Shown in pieces: positions 1 through 11,535 of a stretch of 64,000 nt of DNA (within the stretch, counting starts at the first letter, position 1; every line of letters starts with the position of its first letter). Made by a program: the position numbers and the translations under genes. Origin of the DNA: Acanthosoma haemorrhoidale (Eukaryota; Arthropoda; Insecta; Hemiptera; Acanthosomatidae); the NCBI GenBank assembly GCA_930367205.1, contig CAKNEZ010000027.1, forward strand, positions 124,001 to 188,000, given 5' to 3'. A model generated the notes under the pieces. That model was given only the letters and a program-made list of their open reading frames with translations. It made no database searches and had not been told where the DNA came from.

Positions 1-71
1 AGTGTACCGCATCATTGGCACTCATTATATCACGTGATAGGATCGTATGATTAAAGTAACGAGTGAATATA

Positions 72-85
72 ACATCAAATGATGT
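72..85. other. Interrupted inverted repeat ACATCA-AA-TGATGT (representative)
   Basis: Six-base arms flank two A bases. It is present in most monomers at bases 32-45 of the GATC frame. It is lost in C, V, P, S and W. In L it becomes ACATC-AAAA-GATGT. Confidence 0.88.
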
Positions 86-121
86 CGAATATGATAATGC
101 ACCGTGACATTGGCACATATT

Positions 122-143
122 GTATCACGTGATACGATCGTAT
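122..143. other. Overlapping palindrome pair (representative)
   Basis: GTATCACGTGATAC (122-135) and ATACGATCGTAT (132-143) are both perfect palindromes and share ATAC, so extruding one hairpin excludes the other. The pair recurs in most monomers at the unit boundary. It contains CACGTG (PmlI site and E-box core) and CGATCG (PvuI site). Types C, V, K, P, L and W break one or both. Confidence 0.9.
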
Positions 144-230
144 GATTAAAGTCACGAGTAAATATAACATCAAATGATGTCGAATATAATAATGCACCGT
201 GACATGGGCACTTATTGTATCACGTGATAC

Positions 231-325
231 GATCGTATGATTAAAGTTACGAGTGTATACACTAATAAATGATGTCGAATATGATAGTGCACCAAATCAT
301 TAGCACTTATTGTATCATGTGATGC
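231..325 (+). repeat. Type C monomer (palindrome-swapped class)
   Basis: C is among the most frequent variants. It replaces the ACATCA/TGATGT inverted repeat with a perfect palindrome, AGTGTATACACT, and changes the terminal CACGTG to CATGTG followed by gatgc. Its variable half reads caccaaatcattagcac. V (for example 3841) is the same class with actattaaat. C2 (for example 12106) has accattaaat, which shortens the new palindrome to GTGTATACAC. Confidence 0.9.
252..263. other. C-type palindrome AGTGTATACACT (representative)
   Basis: A perfect 12-bp palindrome centred on GTATAC, found only in C and V monomers. It sits next to where other monomers carry the ACATCA/TGATGT inverted repeat. P and C2 monomers keep a 10-bp version. 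Confidence 0.88.
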
Positions 326-1370
326 GATCGTATGATTAAAGTCACGAGTGAATATAGCATCAAATGATGTCGAATATGATAACGAACCGTGACATTGGTA
401 CTTATTGTATCACGTGATACGATCGTATGATCAAAGTTACAAGAGAATATAACATCAAATGATGTCGATTATCATAGTGTACCGCATTATTAGCACATAT
501 TGTATCACGTGATACGATCGTATGATTAAAGTTACGAGTGAATATAACATCAAATGATGTCGAATATGATAATGCACCGTGACATTGGCACTCATTGTAT
601 CACGTGATACGATCGTATGATTAAAGTCACGAGTGAATATAACATCAAATGATGTCGATTATGATAGTGTTCCGTATCATAAGCACTCATTGTATCACGT
701 GATACGATCGTATGATGAAAGTTACGAGTGAATATAACATCAAATGATGTCGATTATGATAGTGTTCCGTATCATAAGCAATCATTGTATCACGTGATGC
801 GATCGTATGATTAAAGTTACAATTGAATATAACATCAAATGATGTCGATTATAATCGTATACCGCTTTATTAGCATACATTGTATCACGTGATGCGATCG
901 TATGATTAAAGTAACGAGTAAATATAACATCAAATGATGTCGAATATAATAATGCACCGTTACATGGGCACTTATTGTATCACGTGATACGATCGTATGA
1001 TTAAAGTTACGAGTGTATACACTAATAAATGATGTCGAATATGATAGTGCACCAAATCATTAGCACTTATTGTATCATGTGATGCAATCGTATGATTAAA
1101 GTTACAAGTGACTATAACATCAAATGATGTCGATTATAATAGTGTACTGCATTATTAGCACACATTGTATCATGTGATGCGATCGTTTGATTAAAGTAAC
1201 GAGTAAATATAACATCAAATGATGTCGAATATAATAATGCACCGTTACATGGGCACTTATTGTATCACGTGATACGATCGTATGATTAAAGTTACGAGTG
1301 TATACACTAATAAATGATGTCGAATATGATAGTGCACCAAATCATTAGCACTTATTGTATCATGTGATGC

Positions 1371-1465
1371 GATCGTATGATCAAAGTTACAAGAGAATGT
1401 AACATCAAAAGATGTCAATTTTGATAGTGTACCGCATCATTGGCACTCATTATATCACGTGATAG
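1371..1465 (+). repeat. Type L monomer
   Basis: L carries agagaatgtaacatcaaaag, so its inverted repeat becomes ACATC-AAAA-GATGT, a 5-bp stem with a 4-base loop. It ends tatatcacgtgatag, which keeps CACGTG but breaks the ATACGATCGTAT palindrome at the unit boundary. L is almost always followed by an A monomer. Confidence 0.85.
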
Positions 1466-3270
1466 GATCGTATGATTAAAGTAACGAGTGAATATAACAT
1501 CAAATGATGTCGAATATGATAATGCACTGTGACATTGGCACATATTGTATCACGTGATACGATCGTATGATTAAAGTCACGAGTAAATATAACATCAAAT
1601 GATGTCGAATATAATAATGCACCGTGACATGGGCACTTATTGTATCACGTGATACGATCGTATGATTAAAGTTACGAGTGTATACACTAATAAATGATGT
1701 CGAATATGATAGTGCACCAAATCATTAGCACTTATTGTATCATGTGATGCGATCGTATGATCAAAGTTACAAGAGAATATAACATCAAATGATGTCGATT
1801 ATCATAGTGTACCGCATTATTAGCACATATTGTATCACGTGATACGATCGTATGATCAAAGTTACGAGTGAATATAACATCAAATGATGTCGATTATGAT
1901 AGTGTTCCGTATCATAAGCAACCATTGTATCACGTGATGCGATCGTATGATTAAAGTTACAATTGAATATAACATCAAATGATGTCGATTATAATGGTAT
2001 ACCGCTTTATTAGCATACATTGTATCACGTGATACGATCGCATGATTAAAGTTACGAGTGAATATAACATCAAATGATGTCGAATATGATAATGCACCGT
2101 GACATTGGCACTTATTGTTTCACGTGATACGATCGTATGATTAAAGTTACGAGTGTATACACCATTAAATGATGTCGAATATGATAGTGCACCAAATCAT
2201 TAGCACTTATTGTATCATGTGATGCAATCGTATGATTAAAGTTACAAGTGACTATAACATCAAATGATGTCGATTATAATAGTGTACTGCATTATTAGCA
2301 CACATTGTATCATGTGATGCGATCGTATGATTAAAGTAACGAGTAAATATAACATCAAATGATGTCGAATATAATAATGCACCGTTACATGGGCACTTAT
2401 TGTATCACGTGATACGATCGTATGATTAAAGTTACGAGTGTATACACTAATAAATGATGTCGAATATGATAGTGCACCAAATCATTAGCACTTATTGTAT
2501 CATGTGATGCGATCTTATGATCAAAGTTACAAGAGAATGTAACATCAAAAGATGTCAATTTTGATAGTGTACCGCATCATTGGCACTCATTATATCACGT
2601 GATAGGATCGTATGATTAAAGTAACGAGTGAATATAACATCAAATGATGTCGAATATGATAATGCACTGTGACATTGGCACATATTGTATCACGTGATAC
2701 GATCGTATGATTAAAGTCACGAGTAAATATAACATCAAATGATGTCGAATATAATAATGCACCGTGACATGGGCACTTATTGTATCACGTGATACGATCG
2801 TATGATTAAAGTTACGAGTGTATACACTAATAAATGATGTCGAATATGATAGTGCACCAAATCATTAGCACTTATTGTATCATGTGATGCGATCGTATGA
2901 TCAAAGTTACAAGAGAATATAACATCAAATGATGTCGATTATCATAGTGTACCGAATTATTAGCACATATTGTATCACGTGATACGATCGTATGATCAAA
3001 GTTACGAGTGAATATAACATCAAATGATGTCGATTATGATAGTGTTCCGTATCATAAGCAATCATTGTATCACGTGATGCGATCGTATGATTAAAGTTAC
3101 AATTGAATATAACATCAAATGATGTCGATTATAATGGTATACCGCTTTATTAGCATACATTGTATCACGTGATACGATCGCATGATTAAAGTTACGAGTG
3201 AATATAACATCAAATGATGTCGAATATGATAATGCACCGTGACATTGGCACTTATTGTTTCACGTGATAC

Positions 3271-3365
3271 GATCTTATGATTAAAGTTACGAGTGTATAC
3301 ACCATTAAATGATGTCGAATATGATAGTGTGTCGTAGCATTTACACTCATTGTATCACGCGATTC
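3271..3365 (+). repeat. Type P monomer, module opener
   Basis: P has tatacaccattaaat, then gtgtcgtagcat, and ends cacgcgattc. That ending destroys both boundary palindromes, and the following monomer starts GATCACATG instead of GATCGTATG. P follows N in nearly all cases and marks the start of each HOR module, so it is the most useful landmark for phasing the array. Confidence 0.9.
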
Positions 3366-3745
3366 GATCACATGATTAAAGTTACGAGTGAATATAACAT
3401 CAAATGATGTCGAATATGATAATGAACCGTGACATTGGCACTTATTGTATCACGTGATACGATCGTATGAATAAAGTTACAGGTGAATATAACATCAAAT
3501 GATGTTGATTATGATAGTGTTCCGTATCATAAGCAATCATTGTATCACGTGATGCGATCGTATAATTAAAGTTACGAGTAAATATAACATCAAATAATGT
3601 CAAATATGAAAGTGTACCGCATCATTAGCACACATTGTATCACGTGATACGATCGTATGATTAAAGTAACGAGTGAATATAACATCAAATGATGTCGATT
3701 ATAATGGTTTACTGCTTTATTAGCACACATTCTATCACGTGATAC

Positions 3746-3840
3746 GATCGTATGATTAAAGTTACGAGTGAATATAACATCAAATGATGTCGAATATGAT
3801 AATGCACTGTGACATTGGCACTTATTGTATCACGTGATAC
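3746..3840 (+). repeat. Near-consensus monomer (type U)
   Basis: This copy can serve as a reference monomer. In order it holds GATCGTATGA, an ATTAAAG block, the interrupted inverted repeat ACATCA-AA-TGATGT, the variable half (bases 46-80, ending ggcacttat), and the palindrome GTATCACGTGATAC that runs into the next unit. Variant U2, for example at 4696, differs by gatgtag for gatgtcg. Confidence 0.9.
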
Positions 3841-5550
3841 GATCGTATGATTAAAGTTACGAGTGTATACACTATTAAATGATGTCGAATATGATAGTGC
3901 ACCAAATCATTAGCACTTATTGTATCATGTGATGCAATCGTATGATTAAAGTTACAAGTGACTATAACATCAAATGATGTCGATTATAATAGTGTACTGC
4001 ATTATTAGCACACATTGTATTATGTGATGCGATCGTATGATTAAAGTAACGAGTGAATATAACATCAAATGATGTCGAATATGATAATGCACCGTGACAT
4101 TGGCACATATTGTATCACGTGATACGATCGTATGATTAAAGTTACGAGTGTATACACTAATAAATGATGTCGAATATGATAGTGCACCAAATCATTAGCA
4201 CTTATTGTATCATGTGATGCGATCGTATGATCAAAGTTACAAGAGAATGTAACATCAAAAGATGTCAATTTTGATAGTGTACCGCATCATTGGCACTCAT
4301 TATATCACGTGATAGGATCGTATGATTAAAGTAACGAGTGAATATAACATCAAATGATGTCGAATATGATAATGCACCGTGACATTGGCACATATTGTAT
4401 CACGTGATACGATCGTATGATTAAAGTCACGAGTAAATATAACATCAAATGATGTCGAATATAATAATGCACCGTGACATGGGCACTTATTGTATCACGT
4501 GATACGATCGTATGATTAAAGTTACGAGTGTATACACTAATAAATGATGTCGAATATGATAGTGCACCAAATCATTAGCACTTATTGTATCATGTGATGC
4601 GATCGTATGATTAAAGTTACAAGTGACTATAACATCAAATGATGTCGATTATAATAGTGTACTGCATTATTAGCACACATTGTATCACGTGATACGATCG
4701 TATGATTAAAGTTACGAGTGAATATAACATCAAATGATGTAGAATATGATAATGCACTGTGACATTGGCACTTATTGTATCACGTGATACGATCGTATGA
4801 TTAAAGTTACGAGTGTATACACTATTAAATGATGTCGAATATGATAGTGCACCAAATCATTAGCACTTATTGTATCATGTGATGCGATCTTATGATCAAA
4901 GTTACAAGAGAATGTAACATCAAAAGATGTCAATTTTGATAGTGTACCGCATCATTGGCACTCATTATATCACGTGATAGGATCGTATGATTAAAGTAAC
5001 GAGTGAATATAACATCAAATGATGTCGAATATGATAATGCACTGTGACATTGGCACATATTGTATCACGTGATACGATCGTATGATTAAAGTTACGAGTG
5101 TATACACTAATAAATGATGTCGAATATGATAGTGCACCAAATCATTAGCACTTATTGTATCATGTGATGCGATCGTATGATCAAAGTTACAAGAGAATAT
5201 AACATCAAATGATGTCGATTATCATAGTGTACCGAATTATTAGCACATATTGTATCACGTGATACGATCGTATGATCAAAGTTACGAGTGAATATAACAT
5301 CAAATGATGTCGATTATGATAGTGTTCCGTATCATAAGCAATCATTGTATCACGTGATGCGATCGTATGATTAAAGTTACAATTGAATATAACATCAAAT
5401 GATGTCGATTATAATGGTATACCGCTTTATTAGCATACATTGTATCACGTGATACGATCGCATGATTAAAGTTACGAGTGAATATAACATCAAATGATGT
5501 CGAATATGATAATGCACCGTGACATTGGCACTTATTGTTTCACGTGATAC

Positions 5551-6405
5551 GATCTTATGATTAAAGTTACGAGTGTATACACCATTAAATGATGTCGAAT
5601 ATGATAGTGTGTCGTAGCATTGACACTCATTGTATCACGCGATTCGATCACATGATTAAAGTTACGAGTGAATATAAAATCAAATAATGTCAAATATGAA
5701 AGTGTACCGTATTAATATCACACATTGTATCACGTGATAGGATCGTATGATTAAAGTAACGAGTGAATATAACATCAAATGATGTCGAATATGATAATGC
5801 ACTGTGACATTGGCACATATTGTATCACGTGATACGATCGTATGATTAAAGTCACGAGTAAATATAACATCAAATGATGTCGAATATAATAATGCACCGT
5901 GACATGGGCACTTATTGTATCACGTGATACGATCGTATGATTAAAGTTACGAGTGTATACACTAATAAATGATGTCGAATATGATAGTGCACCAAATCAT
6001 TAGCACTTATTGTATCATGTGATGCGATCGTATGATCAAAGTTACAAGAGAATATAACATCAAATGATGTCGATTATCATAGTGTACCGCATTATTAGCA
6101 CATATTGTATCACGTGATACGATCGTATGATCAAAGTTACGAGTGAATATAACATCAAATGATGTCGATTATGATAGTGTTCCGTATCATAAGCAACCAT
6201 TGTATCACGTGATGCGATCGTATGATTAAAGTTACAATTGAATATAACATCAAATGATGTCGATTATAATGGTATACCGCTTTATTAGCATACATTGTAT
6301 CACGTGATACGATCGCATGATTAAAGTTACGAGTGAATATAACATCAAATGATGTCGAATATGATAATGCACCGTGACATTGGCACTTATTGTTTCACGT
6401 GATAC
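5551..6405 (+). repeat. 9-monomer short module
   Basis: Order: P W A B C E H2 I N, 855 bp. P here reads agcattgacac, unlike agcatttacac in long-module P. The same module recurs at 10681, 18091, 22936, 46969, 58652 and 61312. Confidence 0.88.
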
Positions 6406-6880
6406 GATCTTATGATTAAAGTTACGAGTGTATACACCATTAAATGATGTCGAATATGATAGTGTGTCGTAGCATTGACACTCATTGTATCACGCGATTC
6501 GATCACATGATTAAAGTTACGAGTGAATATAAAATCAAATAATGTCAAATATGAAAGTGTACCGTATTAATATCACACATTGTATCACGTGATACGATCG
6601 TATGATTAAAGTTACAGGTGTATATAACATCAAATTATGTTGATTATATTAGTGTACCGCATCATTAGCACACATTGTATCACATGATACGATCGTATGA
6701 TTAAAGTAACGAGTGAATATAACATCAAATGATGTCGAATATGATAATGCACCGTGACATTGGCACATATTGTATCACGTGATACGATCGTATGAAAAAA
6801 GTCACGAGTGAATATAACATCAAATGATGTCGATTATGATAGTGTTTCGTATCATAAGCACTCATTGTATCACGTGATAC

Positions 6881-6975
6881 GATCGTATGATGAAAGTTAC
6901 GAGTGAATATAACATCAAATGATGTTGAATGTGATTGAATAATGTATCATTAATACTCAAAATTTCATGTGATAC
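6881..6975 (+). repeat. Type Y monomer, most divergent variant
   Basis: The first 45 bases match the other monomers, but about 20 of the last 50 differ from type U (gtgattgaataatgtatc, then aatactcaaaatttcatg). The length is still exactly 95 bp. Copies start at 6881, 12011, 12581, 24266, 48299 and 62642, always after a G2 monomer. The sequence is nearly identical between copies, so it spread by block duplication. Confidence 0.9.
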
Positions 6976-7830
6976 GATCGTATGATTAATGTTACGAGTG
7001 TATACACCATTAAATGATGTCGAATGTGATAGTGTGTCGTAGCATTGACACTCATTGTATCACGAGATACGATCACATGATTAAAGTTACGAGTAAATAT
7101 AACATCATATAATGTCAAATATGAAAGTGTACCGCATCATTAGCACACATTGTATCACGTGATGCGATCGTATGATTAAAGTTACGAGTAAATATAACAT
7201 CAAATGATGTTGAATATGATAAGGCACCGTGGCATTGGCACTTATTGTGTCACGTGATACGATCGTATGATTAAAGTTACGAGTGAATATAGCATCAAAT
7301 GATGTCGAATATGATAATAAACCGTGACATTGGCACTTATTGTATCACGTGATACGATCGTATGAATAAAGTTACAGGTGAATATAACATCAAATGATGT
7401 CGAATATAATAGTGTACCGCATCATTAGCACACATTGTATCACGTGATACGATCGTATGATTAAAGTAACGAGTGGATATAACATCAAATGATGTCGATT
7501 ATAATGGTATACCGCTTTATTAGCATACATTGTATCATGTGATGCGATCGTATGATTAAAGTAACGAGTAAATATAACATCAAATGATGTCGAATATAAT
7601 AATGCACCGTTACATGGGCACTTATTGTATCACGTGATACGATCGTATGATTAAAGTTACGAGTGTATACACTAATAAATGATGTCGAATATGATAGTGC
7701 ACCAAATCATTAGCACTTATTGTATCATGTGATGCGATCTTATGATCAAAGTTACAAGAGAATGTAACATCAAAAGATGTCAATTTTGATAGTGTACCGC
7801 ATCATTGGCACTCATTATATCACGTGATAG

Positions 7831-7925
7831 GATCGTATGATTAAAGTAACGAGTAAATATAACATCAAATGATGTCGAATATAATAATGCACCGTGACAT
7901 GGGCACTTATTGTATCATGTGATGC
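7831..7925 (+). repeat. Chimeric monomer J/B-C, deletion junction
   Basis: The head is agtaacgagtaaa, the middle is B-like (gacatgggcac), and the end is C-like (catgtgatgc). It stands where other copies have A, B and C between L and E, so two monomers (190 bp) are missing. The length is still 95 bp, so the event was in register. Confidence 0.8.
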
Positions 7926-8305
7926 GATCGTATGATCAAAGTTACAAGAGAATATAACATCAAATGATGTCGATTATCATAGTGTACCGAATTATTAGCA
8001 CATATTGTATCACGTGATACGATCGTATGATCAAAGTTACGAGTGAATATAACATCAAATGATGTCGATTATGATAGTGTTCCGTATCATAAGCAATCAT
8101 TGTATCACGTGATGCGATCGTATGATTAAAGTTACAATTGAATATAACATCAAATGATGTCGATTATAATGGTATACCGCTTTATTAGCATACATTGTAT
8201 CACGTGATACGATCGCATGATTAAAGTTACGAGTGAATATAACATCAAATGATGTCGAATATGATAATGCACCGTGACATTGGCACTTATTGTTTCACGT
8301 GATAC

Positions 8306-10680
8306 GATCTTATGATTAAAGTTACGAGTGTATACACCATTAAATGATGTCGAATATGATAGTGTGTCGTAGCATTTACACTCATTGTATCACGCGATTC
8401 GATCACATGATTAAAGTTACGAGTGAATATAACATCAAATGATGTCGAATATGATAATGAACCGTGACATTGGCACTTATTGTATCACGTGATACGATCG
8501 TATGAATAAAGTTACAGGTGAATATAACATCAAATGATGTTGATTATGATAGTGTTCCGTATCATAAGCAATCATTGTATCACGTGATGCGATCGTATAA
8601 TTAAAGTTACGAGTAAATATAACATCAAATAATGTCAAATATGAAAGTGTACCGCATCATTAGCACACATTGTATCACGTGATACGATCGTATGATTAAA
8701 GTAACGAGTGAATATAACATCAAATGATGTCGATTATAATGGTTTACTGCTTTATTAGCACACATTCTATCACGTGATACGATCGTATGATTAAAGTTAC
8801 GAGTGAATATAACATCAAATGATGTCGAATATGATAATGCACTGTGACATTGGCACTTATTGTATCACGTGATACGATCGTATGATTAAAGTTACGAGTG
8901 TATACACTATTAAATGATGTCGAATATGATAGTGCACCAAATCATTAGCACTTATTGTATCATGTGATGCAATCGTATGATTAAAGTTACAAGTGACTAT
9001 AACATCAAATGATGTCGATTATAATAGTGTACTGCATTATTAGCACACATTGTATTATGTGATGCGATCGTATGATTAAAGTAACGAGTGAATATAACAT
9101 CAAATGATGTCGAATATGATAATGCACCGTGACATTGGCACATATTGTATCACGTGATACGATCGTATGATTAAAGTCACGAGTAAATATAACATCAAAT
9201 GATGTCGAATATAATAATGCACCGTTACATGGGCACTTATTGTATCACGTGATACGATCGTATGATTAAAGTTACGAGTGTATACACTAATAAATGATGT
9301 CGAATATGATAGTGCACCAAATCATTAGCACTTATTGTATCATGTGATGCGATCGTATGATCAAAGTTACAAGAGAATGTAACATCAAAAGATGTCAATT
9401 TTGATAGTGTACCGCATCATTGGCACTCATTATATCACGTGATAGGATCGTATGATTAAAGTAACGCGTGAATATAACATCAAATGATGTCGAATATGAT
9501 AATGCACCGTGACATTGGCACATATTGTATCACGTGATACGATCGTATGATTAAAGTCACGAGTAAATATAACATCAAATGATGTCGAATATAATAATGC
9601 ACCGTGACATGGGCACTTATTGTATCACGTGATAGGATCGTATGATTAAAGTTACGAGTGTATACACTAATAAATGATGTCGAATATGATAGTGCACCAA
9701 ATCATTAGCACTTATTGTATCATGTGATGCGATCGTATGATTAAAGTTACAAGTGACTATAACATCAAATGATGTCGATTATAATAGTGTACTGCATTAT
9801 TAGCACACATTGTATCACGTGATACGATCGTATGATTAAAGTTACGAGTGAATATAACATCAAATGATGTAGAATATGATAATGCACTGTGACATTGGCA
9901 CTTATTGTATCACGTGATACGATCGTATGATTAAAGTTACGAGTGTATACACTATTAAATGATGTCGAATATGATAGTGCACCAAATCATTAGCACTTAT
10001 TGTATCATGTGATGCGATCTTATGATCAAAGTTACAAGAGAATGTAACATCAAAAGATGTCAATTTTGATAGTGTACCGCATCATTGGCACTCATTATAT
10101 CACGTGATAGGATCGTATGATTAAAGTAACGAGTGAATATAACATCAAATGATGTCGAATATGATAATGCACTGTGACATTGGCACATATTGTATCACGT
10201 GATACGATCGTATGATTAAAGTTACGAGTGTATACACTAATAAATGATGTCGAATATGATAGTGCACCAAATCATTAGCACTTATTGTATCATGTGATGC
10301 GATCGTATGATCAAAGTTACAAGAGAATATAACATCAAATGATGTCGATTATCATAGTGTACCGAATCATTAGCACTTATTGTATCATGTGATGCGATCG
10401 TATGATCAAAGTTACGAGTGAATATAACATCAAATGATGTCGATTATGATAGTGTTCCGTATCATAAGCAATCATTGTATCACGTGATGCGATCGTATGA
10501 TTAAAGTTACAATTGAATATAACATCAAATGATGTCGATTATAATGGTATACCGCTTTATTAGCATACATTGTATCACGTGATACGATCGCATGATTAAA
10601 GTTACGAGTGAATATAACATCAAATGATGTCGAATATGATAATGCACCGTGACATTGGCACTTATTGTTTCACGTGATAC
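8306..10680 (+). repeat. 25-monomer long module
   Basis: Order: P Q R S T U V K A B2 C L A B C K U2 V L A C E H I N, 2375 bp. The B at 9541 ends gatag instead of gatac, and the E at 10301 has a C-type tail. It aligns with 20561-22935 at an offset of 12255 bp (129 monomers). Confidence 0.86.
10301..10395 (+). repeat. E monomer with C-type tail
   Basis: The head and gattatcatagtgtaccgaat are type E, but the rest reads catt-agcacttattg and ends catgtgatgc, as in C. Flanking order and offsets to other copies are unchanged. A conversion-like patch of about 30-40 bp fits better than a crossover. Confidence 0.8.
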
Positions 10681-11535
10681 GATCTTATGATTAAAGTTAC
10701 GAGTGTATACACCATTAAATGATGTCGAATATGATAGTGTGTCGTAGCATTGACACTCATTGTATCACGCGATTCGATCACATGATTAAAGTTACGAGTG
10801 AATATAAAATCAAATAATGTCAAATATGAAAGTGTACCGTATTAATATCACACATTGTATCACGTGATAGGATCGTATGATTAAAGTAACGAGTGAATAT
10901 AACATCAAATGATGTCGAATATGATAATGCACTGTGACATTGGCACATATTGTATCACGTGATACGATCGTATGATTAAAGTCACGAGTAAATATAACAT
11001 CAAATGATGTCGAATATAATAATGCACCGTGACATGGGCACTTATTGTATCACGTGATACGATCGTATGATTAAAGTTACGAGTGTATACACTAATAAAT
11101 GATGTCGAATATGATAGTGCACCAAATCATTAGCACTTATTGTATCATGTGATGCGATCGTATGATCAAAGTTACAAGAGAATATAACATCAAATGATGT
11201 CGATTATCATAGTGTACCGCATTATTAGCACATATTGTATCACGTGATACGATCGTATGATCAAAGTTACGAGTGAATATAACATCAAATGATGTCGATT
11301 ATGATAGTGTTCCGTATCATAAGCAACCATTGTATCACGTGATGCGATCGTATGATTAAAGTTACAATTGAATATAACATCAAATGATGTCGATTATAAT
11401 GGTATACCGCTTTATTAGCATACATTGTATCACGTGATACGATCGCATGATTAAAGTTACGAGTGAATATAACATCAAATGATGTCGAATATGATAATGC
11501 ACCGTGACATTGGCACTTATTGTTTCACGTGATAC
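10681..11535 (+). repeat. 9-monomer short module
   Basis: P W A B C E H2 I N, aligning with 5551-6405 at an offset of 5130 bp (54 monomers). Confidence 0.86.

Larger units (their letters stand above)
1..3270 (+). repeat. D-block and 12-mer region, left end
   Basis: After 40 bases of a partial L, 34 monomers read A B C D E F G H I J C K J C L, then A B C E H2 I N C2 K J C L, then A B C E H I N. The A-to-L stretch 1466-2605 is a 12-mer of 1140 bp. The first run is 15 monomers, as it holds the extra D-E-F-G block at 326-705. Confidence 0.85.
3271..5550 (+). repeat. 24-monomer long module (P Q R S T ... I N)
   Basis: Order: P Q R S T U V K A C L A B C K U2 V L A C E H I N. This is the long module without B2 after the first A. 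The same 24-monomer form occurs at 44689-46968 and 56372-58651, so the missing monomer is inherited. Confidence 0.85.
1..7165 (+). repeat. 7.2-kb copy of 41419-48583
   Basis: The first 7.2 kb follows the same monomer order and phase as 41419-48583 at an offset of 41418 bp, through D-E-F-G, the 24-mer and 9-mer modules, Y, P2 and S2. The match ends in the tail of S2, at gatgc here and gatac there. Confidence 0.86.
6406..8305 (+). repeat. 20-monomer variant of the Y-containing module
   Basis: Order: P W X A G2 Y P2 S2 Z D2 R2 T2 J C L, a chimera, then E H I N. T2 here ends in catgtgatgc and runs into J-C-L, as seen at 2321. P2 and S2 after Y are shared only with 48394-48583; other copies have C2 there. 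Confidence 0.82.

Noticed and set aside
122..135. Budding-yeast point centromere
   Set aside because: The CDEI-like motif is present, but there is no CDEII-length AT tract followed by a CDEIII-like element, and hundreds of tandem copies do not fit a point centromere.
132..143. Bacterial origin or Dam-type GATC cluster
   Set aside because: GATC occurs once per monomer by descent. There is no DnaA-box set or flanking gene, and a 64-kb satellite is not expected in a bacterial chromosome.
136..230. The 95-bp monomer as an ancient duplication of a ~43-bp half (cgatcgtatgattaa compared with tgtcgaatatgataa)
   Set aside because: The resemblance is short, AT-rich and does not extend, so it could be chance.
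3461..3555. AATAAA in R-type monomers as a polyadenylation signal
   Set aside because: It is a single-type variant of ATTAAAG with no gene upstream. It recurs only because the R monomer recurs.
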